The notes under the pieces were generated by a model. The model was not told where the DNA came from. It saw only the letters and a program-made list of their open reading frames with translations, and made no database searches. From assembly GCA_031261885.1 (NCBI GenBank), contig JAISIU010000009.1, positions 1 through 10,373 on the forward strand: DNA of 10,373 bases. Direction: 5' to 3'. Made by a program: the position numbers and the translations under genes. This DNA is from Bifidobacteriaceae bacterium. GTDB taxonomy: Bacteria > Actinomycetota > Actinomycetes > Actinomycetales > WQXJ01. Positions 1 through 5,324 of this stretch are shown piece after piece (the stretch's first letter is position 1; each line of letters opens with the position of its first letter).

Positions 1-629
1 AGCTGGGCGAGGCTCGTCGCGGACGGGACCGGGAGTTCGGCGGTGGTTTGGGAGACGTTGAGCCCGATGCCGATCACGACGGCCGGGACGCCGCCGCCCG
101 GGAGGGGCACGGTCTGGCAGAGGATGCCGGCGAGCTTGCGCGTGCGGCCGAAGCCGGGGACCGGGGCCGCGCCGCGGGCCGCCAGGTCGGCGACGACATC
201 GTTCGGCCAGGCCAGGCCGAGGGGCACGGCCGCGCCATCGGACGGGCCGGCATCGTGCTCCCGTCCCGGAGCGGTCCCGCCGGGCGGGCCGGCCAGCGCG
301 GTCCGGGCCGCCCGCTGGGTGGCGAGCCCGGCCACGAGCGGCAGCCACGTGAGGCGGCCGGCCGCGGCGGCGGGTGGCCGGACCGCGACCGACACGAGGA
401 GGGAACTGGCCGGCGGCGCCGCCCACACGCGGCCGAGGCGGCCGCGGCCGGCGGTCTGTTCCTCCGCCGCGAGGACGGTGAGATGGGCGGCGCCGGCGGC
501 GGCGAGGTCGTCGTTCGTGGAAGCGGTCCGGGCCGTGACGTCGAGCGCGGAGTACGGGCCGTCATCGACGAGCGCGCGGCGCAGGGCCGCCGCGTCCAGC
601 GGGACGCGCGGCGGTTCGGACGGGTTCAC
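1..629 (-). CDS. birA: Biotin--[acetyl-CoA-carboxylase] ligase, 3' end cut off by the window
   Basis: The enzyme makes biotinyl-5'-AMP from biotin and ATP and transfers biotin to a lysine of carboxylase carrier domains such as acetyl-/propionyl-CoA carboxylase, in the cytoplasm. The reverse-strand frame from GTG 629 stays open to base 1 (209 complete codons). It shows the family motifs in order: the STN motif at residues 37-39, the adenylate-binding loop EEQTAGRGRLGR at 56-67, LAWPNDV with W141-P142-N143-D144, RKLAGIL with the catalytic-type lysine K165, and the VIGIGLNV core strand followed by LPVPSATSL. The protein begins directly with the catalytic domain and has no N-terminal helix-turn-helix. 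It is therefore the mono-functional class, not an E. coli-type BirA repressor. The C-terminal SH3-like domain lies beyond base 1. The GTG start is chosen because a -10 element sits exactly 7 bases upstream. Recognition of the family is secure. Confidence 0.95.
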   Translation of the reverse strand, partial: MNPSEPPRVPLDAAALRRALVDDGPYSALDVTARTASTNDDLAAAGAAHLTVLAAEEQTAGRGRLGRVWAAPPASSLLVSVAVRPPAAAAGRLTWLPLVAGLATQRAARTALAGPPGGTAPGREHDAGPSDGAAVPLGLAWPNDVVADLAARGAAPVPGFGRTRKLAGILCQTVPLPGGGVPAVVIGIGLNVSQTTAELPVPSATSLAQ

Positions 630-642
630 GCCACCCAGGCTA
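630..642 (-). promoter_or_regulatory. Leaderless promoter of birA (-10 element)
   Basis: On the minus strand TAGCCT (637-642) fits the actinobacterial -10 consensus TANNNT. It is followed by exactly 7 bases and then the GTG start codon at 629, so transcription would start at or next to the GTG. There is no Shine-Dalgarno sequence in the intervening bases. No convincing -35 box is seen, which is common for this promoter type. The same geometry occurs before the cyclase gene at 5325. Confidence 0.55.
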
Positions 643-665
643 CGCGCGGCGGAGATGCTGACTGG

Positions 666-680
666 TTCACGAAACGCGAA
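666..680. promoter_or_regulatory. Imperfect palindrome, possible operator between birA and the GH3 gene
   Basis: TTCACG-AAA-CGCGAA is a 15-base imperfect inverted repeat (5 of 6 arm positions match). It lies about 37-51 bases upstream of the birA transcription start and upstream of the GH3 -35 box. The position suits a regulator site for either gene. No specific regulator family can be named from the sequence, and a chance palindrome is possible. Confidence 0.25.
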
Positions 681-713
681 AGCACCGAGCTGCGTATTTG
701 CAGGTGCCCGGCG

Positions 714-749
714 TGTCACATTGACAATTAAGCCACGGGCTGAAAGCCT
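714..749 (+). promoter_or_regulatory. Candidate GH3 promoter with overlapping palindromic operator
   Basis: A perfect -35 hexamer TTGACA (721-726) is followed after 17 bases by AAGCCT (744-749), a weak -10 that keeps only the conserved A at position 2 and T at position 6. The -35 box is embedded in the perfect inverted repeat TGTCA-CAT-TGACA (714-726). A protein bound there would cover the -35 box, so repression by a dimeric regulator is plausible. A transcript from here would start near 756 and carry a leader of about 90 bases. Confidence 0.4.
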
Positions 750-757
750 TCGCCGTA

Positions 758-772
758 CGGGGGATAACCCCG
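758..772 (+). promoter_or_regulatory. Leader hairpin 1 upstream of the GH3 gene
   Basis: CGGGG (758-762) and CCCCG (768-772) form a 5-base-pair stem closing the loop GATAA. Two further pairs (755/775 and 756/774) are possible beyond one mismatch. It lies between the proposed promoter and the start codon and is followed at once by a second, stronger hairpin. Confidence 0.4.
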
Positions 773-778
773 CACTCT

Positions 779-816
779 GCACGGAGCACCCATCAAGAAT
801 GATCTTGGCTCCGTGC
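779..816 (+). promoter_or_regulatory. Leader hairpin 2 upstream of the GH3 gene
   Basis: GCACGGAGC (779-787) pairs perfectly with GCTCCGTGC (808-816). Inside, CAAGA (794-798) pairs with TCTTG (803-807) around the loop ATGA, leaving the 6-base bulge ACCCAT on the 5' side. The result is a nested 9 + 5 base-pair stem. The hairpin ends 31 bases before the start codon and no T-run follows, so it is not a simple intrinsic terminator. It may stabilise the mRNA, bind a regulator or take part in attenuation. The alternative is a DNA palindrome read by a protein. Confidence 0.5.
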
Positions 817-847
817 GGTTCCCACCTCATCACAAAGGCAAGTGAAT

Positions 848-3800
848 ATGTTGATCCCTAAGAAGATGGGAGCGATCGTCGCTTCCATCGCGATGGCGGT
901 CACCGGCCTGGCGGCATTCACGGCGATATCCGCCAGCGGCGCGAAATCCGCCCAAGCGGCCGTGCTGCCGTACCAGAACCAGTCCCTCCCCTTCTCGGTG
1001 CGCGCGGCCGACCTCGTCTCCCGCATGACCCTCGAGGAGAAGATCGACCAGCTGCGCGCCATGCAACCGCACTCGACCTGGGCCGCCAAGCCCGCCGCCA
1101 TCACGCGGCTCGGCGTCAAGTCCTACGGCTACTGGTCCGAGGGCAACCACGGCATCTACTTCCCGACCCTCTCCGACGAGGGCTACACCATGTACCCGCA
1201 GTCCACCGCGATCGCCTCGACCTGGAACACGCAACTGGTCCGCAAGATCGCGTCCGGCATCTCCGACGAGGAACGCGACCAGTACAACGTCACGTGCCCG
1301 CCCGGGGACGCCGACGCCAGCCCGACGGGCGGCGCCTGCTGGGGCCTGTCCTACTTCTCCCCGAACGAGAACCTGCTGCGCGACCCCCGCTGGGGCCGCG
1401 CCGATGAGGCCTACTCCGAGGATCCGGAACTGGCCGGCGAGACCGCCGGCAACTTCGTGGCCGGCATGCAGGGCGGCACCGCTTCCAAGCCCGACTCGGT
1501 CTCCGCGACCCAGGGCTCGAGCGCTTACCTGAAGGCCATCGCGACGCCGAAGCACTTCATCGCGAACAACTCCGAGCAGAACCGCGACACCGGCACGTCC
1601 AACGTGACCGAGGCCGACTTCCACAACTACTTCCTCCAGCCGTTCTCGATGTCGGCCGGCACGTTCGGCGCCAAGTCCGTCATGTCGTCCTACAACGCGA
1701 TCTCCGAGGTTGAGAACTACACGACGAACTACCCGTCGATCTCCAGCTGGCCCACCAAGTGGAGCCCGTTCGACTCCCAGGGGTGGACCACCCCGAGCGG
1801 GATCCCGATCGCCGGCGGCACGCCCGGCACGCCGTCCGCGGGCAGCCGCTACAACCTTGAGACCGAGCTGCGCCGCACCATCGGCTTCACGGGCTACGTC
1901 GTCTCCGACTGCTCCGCCATCACGCGCGTCTGGGCCACCGGCGGCCAGGGCCACTCGTGGGAGCCGCCGCAGGTCGGCACGCAGATCACGCAGGCCATGG
2001 GCGACGCCTGGGCCATCAAGGCCGGCACCGACCTCGACTGCTCCGGCGGCGACTACCCGTCGAGCAACGGCCTGATCGCCGCCCAGAACCAGGGCTACGT
2101 CACCGAGGCCGACATCGACAACGCGCTGGTGCAGGTGTTCACCGCCCGCTTCCAGACCGGCGAGTTCGACTCGACGAGCGACGTGCCGTGGGACACGAGC
2201 GACTACAGCGCCGCCGGCAGCCAGAACGCCGACGACACGGTCGGCTTCGCCTCCAACGCGCACAAGGCCACGGCCCACGAGGCCGCGCTCGAGGGGCCCG
2301 TCCTGCTGAAGAACGACGGCACGCTGCCGCTGAAGTCGAAGGCCGGCATGACCGTCGCGCTCGGCGGCTCCGATATCCTCGACACCTTCCAGGCCGGCAG
2401 CTACTCCGGCCCGGCCCAGACCGAGTCGACGTTCGCGACCGGCCTGGCCAAGGAACTCGACACCTCCGTGACCACGACGTCCGGTTCGACCACGCCGTCG
2501 ATCGGCACGCACCTGGCCCTGTTCCCCGACGTCATCAACTCCGACGGCACGGCCATCACGGTCTCCAAGTGCGCCACCGACCCGTGCACGGCCGCTGACG
2601 CGAACACCGCCGAGTACCAGATCGCGAACGCGGACAACATCGTCGTCACCGTCGGCCACAAGACCAACGACGGCGGCGAGGGCTCCGACCGCACCGACGT
2701 CGCGCTGCCGCGCATGCAGGCCGACCTCATCGCCTCCGGCATCGAGCCGCTGGCCGAGAAGTACGGCAAGAAGATCGTTGTCTGGATGCAGGGCAAAACG
2801 ATGTTCGACATCTCCGCCTTCAAGACGCTGCCGAACATCGGCGCCATCGTCTGGAGCTCGTTCGACGGCATGTACCAGGGCGACGCGATGGCCGAGCTCC
2901 TGTTCGGCGACACCGTCACCCTCGAGGACGGCACCACGACCGTCGCGAACTTCTCCGGCAAGCTGCCGATCACGTGGTACTCCGACGTCAACACCCAGCT
3001 GGGCGCCGCGACATCACCGACCTACGCCGTCATGGACTACCGCATGACGAAGGCCGAAGGCGCGCCCTGCGGCCGCACCTACGAGTACTACCAGGTCGAC
3101 ACGACCAACTGCCTGGCGCCCGACTACGTGTTCGGCTACGGCATGTCCTACTCGAAGTTCAGCTACGGCGTGCCGTCCCTGTCCGCCGACACGATCACGC
3201 CGAACGACCCCGTGACCGTGTCCGTGCCCGTCACGAACACCACGCCGGACGTCCCGGGCAAGGCCGTCGTCGAGGTCTACGCCAAGGCGCCCAGCGGCGC
3301 CAACGGCAACGACCGGCCGCTCAAGCAGCTCAAGGGCTACGTCAAGACCGACGACATCACCGGCACCAAGACCGTCAACGTGACGATCAACGCCGGCGAC
3401 CTGTGGTTCTGGAACGACCAGACGGACTCCAAGGAGTTCCCGACCGGCGCCTGGACCATCGAGGTCGGCCCCGACTCGGCCGACGCCGATCTCCAGGACG
3501 TCACGCTGAACGTCACCGGCGCCCGCAAGGCCGGCGTCGAGGTCGCCTCGGCCCAGCCCACCGGCACCGAGCTGAACCTCGCCACGCCGGACAACAAGAT
3601 CGACGCGCAGCTGTCCGTGACGAAGCACGACCAGAGCTTCTGGGACCTCAACGACCCGGCGCTGACCGTCACCTACACGTCCTCCGACCCGAGCGTCGCG
3701 AGCGTTGACGCCAATGGCACCGTGACGGCGCTCAGCACCGGCGCCGTGCTCATCACCGCGACGGCTTCCGCCGACGGCGAGACCACGTCCACGGACTTCC

Positions 3801-4777
3801 CGGTCTCCGTCATCAACGGCGACCCGGACGCCACCGGCACCGCCTTCGCGAACGCCCACACGACGCTCGTCGACTTCGGCGACACCACGGTGCCGCTGGC
3901 CACGGCCACCGGCGCTGGCGAGCAGCTGTCCGCGAGCACGGTCCCGGCCAGCACCGCCGCGATGAAGTACACGTACCAGATCGCCCCGATGGACACGAAC
4001 ACCGCGGGCGCGACCGTCACGCCGAGCGGCCTGTTCAAGGCCCAGAAGGCCGGCTGGGCGCGCGTCACCGTGACCGCCGATGACGGCACGAACCAGAACT
4101 CGCAGTCCGCGATCGTCCGCGTGGCGCCAGCCGTCCAGGCGGGCGCGCTCAACTCGACGATGACGGTGGCGCAGCTGCTGGCCAGCCAGACCAGCCGCTA
4201 CACGGCCGCCTCGCTGAAGGCGCTCAACGACGCGATCACCCACGCCCAGGGCGTGCTCGCCAACCCCGAGGCCACGCAGGACCAGATCGACGCCGAGCAG
4301 GCCGCCATCAGCGCGGCCATCACCGGCCTCGACTCCGTGCCGGCCCCGACCGAGACCGAGACCGTCCCCGGACCGACTCAGACTGAGACCGTGCCCGGAC
4401 CGACCGAGACCGTCAAGGTCCCGGGCCCGACCGAGACCCAAACCGTCAAGGTGCCCGGCCCGACCACGACCGTGACGGCCACGGCCGGCGCCAACGCGAA
4501 CACGCTGCAGGCCATGACCTCGGCCCGTCCGACCATCAAGGGCACGGCCAAGGTGAAGCACACGCTCAAGGTCGTTGTCGGCGCCTCCAAGTGGACGCCG
4601 GACGTCGCCTTCAGCTACCGCTGGTTCAACGGCCACAAGGCGATCAAGGGCGCGGCCCACAAGACCTACAAGGCCAAGCGGTCCGACAAGGGCGACCGCG
4701 TCCTCGTGAAGGTCACCGGCCAGCGTTCCGGTTACATCACGACGGTGCGCGCCTCGAAGTCCGTCAAGATCAAGTAG
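848..4777 (+). CDS. Secreted multidomain GH3 beta-glycosidase (beta-glucosidase/beta-xylosidase type)
   Basis: This is a retaining glycoside hydrolase expected to remove terminal beta-linked sugars from glycans outside the cell. ATG 848 is preferred over the in-frame GTG 842 because AAAGG (834-838) is then 9 bases away instead of 3. The 1309-residue protein has a signal peptide (KK at 5-6, hydrophobic core, cleavage likely after AQA at 35-37). The GH3 N-terminal barrel follows, with RDPRWGR near 178-184, KHF at 235-237 and GYVVSDC with nucleophile D354. The GH3 C domain has LLKNDGTLPL and GGEGSDR, where E611 is the likely acid/base. Then come a fibronectin-III-like domain (about 774-885), a BIG2-like Ig domain (about 900-992), a second Ig-like region, a FIVAR domain (about 1100-1160), a PGPT-rich linker and a basic Ig-like domain (1226-1309). 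There is no LPXTG motif. SDC replaces the common SDW after the nucleophile. The family is certain; the substrate is not. The gene is monocistronic: structured leader before it, terminator after it. Confidence 0.93.
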   Translation: MLIPKKMGAIVASIAMAVTGLAAFTAISASGAKSAQAAVLPYQNQSLPFSVRAADLVSRMTLEEKIDQLRAMQPHSTWAAKPAAITRLGVKSYGYWSEGNHGIYFPTLSDEGYTMYPQSTAIASTWNTQLVRKIASGISDEERDQYNVTCPPGDADASPTGGACWGLSYFSPNENLLRDPRWGRADEAYSEDPELAGETAGNFVAGMQGGTASKPDSVSATQGSSAYLKAIATPKHFIANNSEQNRDTGTSNVTEADFHNYFLQPFSMSAGTFGAKSVMSSYNAISEVENYTTNYPSISSWPTKWSPFDSQGWTTPSGIPIAGGTPGTPSAGSRYNLETELRRTIGFTGYVVSDCSAITRVWATGGQGHSWEPPQVGTQITQAMGDAWAIKAGTDLDCSGGDYPSSNGLIAAQNQGYVTEADIDNALVQVFTARFQTGEFDSTSDVPWDTSDYSAAGSQNADDTVGFASNAHKATAHEAALEGPVLLKNDGTLPLKSKAGMTVALGGSDILDTFQAGSYSGPAQTESTFATGLAKELDTSVTTTSGSTTPSIGTHLALFPDVINSDGTAITVSKCATDPCTAADANTAEYQIANADNIVVTVGHKTNDGGEGSDRTDVALPRMQADLIASGIEPLAEKYGKKIVVWMQGKTMFDISAFKTLPNIGAIVWSSFDGMYQGDAMAELLFGDTVTLEDGTTTVANFSGKLPITWYSDVNTQLGAATSPTYAVMDYRMTKAEGAPCGRTYEYYQVDTTNCLAPDYVFGYGMSYSKFSYGVPSLSADTITPNDPVTVSVPVTNTTPDVPGKAVVEVYAKAPSGANGNDRPLKQLKGYVKTDDITGTKTVNVTINAGDLWFWNDQTDSKEFPTGAWTIEVGPDSADADLQDVTLNVTGARKAGVEVASAQPTGTELNLATPDNKIDAQLSVTKHDQSFWDLNDPALTVTYTSSDPSVASVDANGTVTALSTGAVLITATASADGETTSTDFPVSVINGDPDATGTAFANAHTTLVDFGDTTVPLATATGAGEQLSASTVPASTAAMKYTYQIAPMDTNTAGATVTPSGLFKAQKAGWARVTVTADDGTNQNSQSAIVRVAPAVQAGALNSTMTVAQLLASQTSRYTAASLKALNDAITHAQGVLANPEATQDQIDAEQAAISAAITGLDSVPAPTETETVPGPTQTETVPGPTETVKVPGPTETQTVKVPGPTTTVTATAGANANTLQAMTSARPTIKGTAKVKHTLKVVVGASKWTPDVAFSYRWFNGHKAIKGAAHKTYKAKRSDKGDRVLVKVTGQRSGYITTVRASKSVKIK
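4337..4483 (+). repeat. In-gene PGPT(E/T)T repeat linker of the GH3 protein
   Basis: Residues about 1164-1212 repeat the unit (V)PGPTxT with T/E/V/K spacers five times, the first copy being APTET. The corresponding DNA repeats GGxCCGACCGAGACC-like units. Such Pro/Thr linkers usually act as stiff spacers, here between the FIVAR domain and the terminal Ig-like domain. The near-identical DNA units make copy-number change by slippage likely. Confidence 0.8.
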
Positions 4778-4837
4778 TGAGCCCCGGCGCCAGCGGCTCC
4801 GGCCGCCGGCGCTGATGCCCACGGCAATCGCAGGCGC

Positions 4838-4879
4838 GTTGGCCCGGTCCCTTCAGGGGGCCGGGCCAACGTCGTTTTC
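4838..4879 (+). terminator. Intrinsic terminator of the GH3 gene
   Basis: GTTGGCCCGG and CCGGGCCAAC form ten perfect pairs. The stem extends inward by one T-G wobble and three C-G pairs to 14 pairs (4838-4870), followed by GTTTT (4874-4878). It begins 60 bases after the TAG stop. Stem and T-run are oriented for plus-strand transcription. Confidence 0.85.
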
Positions 4880-4884
4880 GGGCC

Positions 4885-4903
4885 GGCGGTCCACCGGACC
4901 GCC
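4885..4903. other. Perfect GC hairpin between GH3 terminator and tRNA
   Basis: GGCGGTCC (4885-4892) and GGACCGCC (4896-4903) are perfectly complementary around the 3-base spacer ACC. On the minus strand it lies about 60 bases downstream of the tRNA, so it could end or protect the tRNA transcript. No T-run follows in that direction, so termination is only a possibility. Confidence 0.4.
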
Positions 4904-4925
4904 TCGCGGGCGCTCACGCGCTCTC

Positions 4926-4944
4926 GGGTTCGAGTCCCAGTGGG
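4926..4944 (+). repeat. Inverted partial copy of the tRNA T-arm and 3' acceptor strand
   Basis: The 14-mer GGGTTCGAGTCCCA at 4926-4939 is identical to the minus-strand tRNA at 4986-4973. After one mismatch, TGGG matches again, giving 18 of 19 positions. The copy lies in opposite orientation 23 bases from the matching part of the tRNA. Its own flanks do not complete a T-stem (TC before GGG, AG after CCC) and no cloverleaf can be drawn around it, so it is not a second tRNA gene. It runs into the perfect palindrome AGTGGGCCCACT (4939-4950). Confidence 0.7.
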
Positions 4945-4963
4945 CCCACTCCGCGCCGCTCCG

Positions 4964-5037
4964 TGCCCCCAGTGGGACTCGAACCCACAACAAGCCGGGT
5001 TTAAGCCGGCCGCCTCTGCCAATTGGGCCATGGGGGC
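4964..5037 (-). tRNA. tRNA-like gene, anticodon UAA (nominal Leu), class I variable loop
   Basis: Read on the minus strand, the acceptor stem is seven perfect pairs: GCCCCCA (5037-5031) with TGGGGGC (4971-4965). Discriminator A is at 4964 and CCA is not encoded. The D-arm has a three-pair stem, GCC (5028-5026) with GGC (5014-5012), and an 11-base loop with the invariant GG, as in Leu/Ser tRNAs. The anticodon stem is GCCGG/CCGGC with loop CTTAAAC, which has U33 and A37 and puts TAA at 5003-5001. The variable loop is only TTGTT. The T-arm is a perfect GTGGG/CCCAC with TTCGAGT. The anticodon predicts leucine (codon UUA), but bacterial tRNA-Leu normally has a long class II variable arm, which is missing here. 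The acceptor and T-arm recall class I tRNAs such as tRNA-Thr. The fold is intact, so it is probably expressed; its amino acid is uncertain. Confidence 0.8.
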
Positions 5038-5095
5038 CGGGCGGCCGCATCCGCGCCGCCGCCCGCCGATCCATCTTCCCACCCCGCTCCTCCCC

Positions 5096-5156
5096 AACTT
5101 CGCGGAGGCTCAGGTCACAGGTGGGCTCTAGATGCGGCCCCAGGCTCTGCGAAGTT
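5096..5156. repeat. Inverted repeat with 12-base arms in the non-coding block
   Basis: AACTTCGCGGAG (5096-5107) and CTCTGCGAAGTT (5145-5156) are complementary at 11 of 12 positions, separated by 37 bases. The short element GGGC...GCCC lies inside. No open reading frame of interest spans it, and no T-run marks it as a terminator. It could be the stem of a small RNA, a protein site or a remnant of a mobile element; the sequence does not decide. Confidence 0.45.
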
Positions 5157-5196
5157 TGGAAGGGATGGGGCTATCGTCCCTAGTTGGGCCTCGCTA

Positions 5197-5221
5197 GAAA
5201 ATATTTTCGGGTTACCGAAAA
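5197..5221. other. AT-rich overlapping palindromes upstream of the cyclase gene
   Basis: The perfect palindrome GAAAATATTTTC (5197-5208) overlaps the inverted repeat TTTTCGG-GTTA-CCGAAAA (5204-5221). Both stand out as AT-rich in very GC-rich surroundings. They lie about 105-130 bases before the cyclase start. Candidate roles are a binding site for a nucleoid or regulatory protein, an upstream activating site, or DNA that melts or bends easily. Confidence 0.45.
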
Positions 5222-5277
5222 AAGTCGCTGACTAGGTGAAACAGCCAAAAATCTGGCAAGAAAACGGCGACAAACGG

Positions 5278-5305
5278 GGGACTTTGGTCCCACGAAACGA
5301 CGTTT
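5278..5305. promoter_or_regulatory. Small hairpin and palindrome over the cyclase -35/spacer region
   Basis: GGGAC-TTTG-GTCCC (5278-5291) and the odd-centred palindrome AAACG-A-CGTTT (5295-5305) fill the place of the -35 box and spacer, directly before the -10 at 5312-5317. A regulator bound to AAACGACGTTT would block the promoter. No sigma-70-like -35 is visible, so control by an activator or a repressor is a reasonable inference. Confidence 0.35.
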
Positions 5306-5311
5306 TTCGAC

Positions 5312-5324
5312 TATCGTGTCAGAC
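5312..5324 (+). promoter_or_regulatory. Leaderless promoter of the adenylate cyclase (-10 element)
   Basis: TATCGT (5312-5317) matches TANNNT and is followed by 7 bases and the ATG at 5325. No ribosome-binding sequence is present in this gap. The in-frame GTG at 5316 overlaps the -10 element and so is unlikely to be the start. The same heptamer CTATCGT also occurs at 5171-5177 and may mark a second upstream promoter. Confidence 0.55.

Noticed and set aside
48..731. Long plus-strand open frames over the first 860 bases
   Set aside because: They are shadows of the minus-strand birA gene, whose translation gives an uninterrupted series of biotin ligase motifs. The plus frames give low-complexity Arg/Gly/Pro proteins without family motifs and continue into the regulatory region.
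830..2659. 609-residue minus-strand open frame antisense to the GH3 gene (and a similar one at 3014-4822)
   Set aside because: Long antisense frames are expected opposite a GC-rich gene because stop codons are rare there. The products are Arg/Gly/Val/Asp-rich without motifs, and the GH3 frame has clear catalytic and domain signatures.
4337..4483. CRISPR array
   Set aside because: The only regularly spaced repeats are in-frame coding repeats (PGPT linker here, Gly-X-Y at 9673-9771). No repeat-spacer structure occurs in the window.
4881..4948. A second tRNA gene on the plus strand ending at 4948
   Set aside because: The T-loop core is perfect, but the T-stem has a mismatch and a wobble, only five of seven acceptor pairs can be made, and no D-arm or anticodon stem fits. 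It is better explained as a partial inverted copy of the neighbouring tRNA.
4926..5037. attL/attR site of an integrated element at the tRNA gene
   Set aside because: The repeat is inverted and only 23 bases away, no integrase is present in the window, and no direct copy of the tRNA 3' end was found.
4815..5183. Short open frames on both strands across the tRNA region (4732-5235)
   Set aside because: They run through the terminator, the tRNA and its inverted copy, and have no ribosome-binding site or recognisable protein features.
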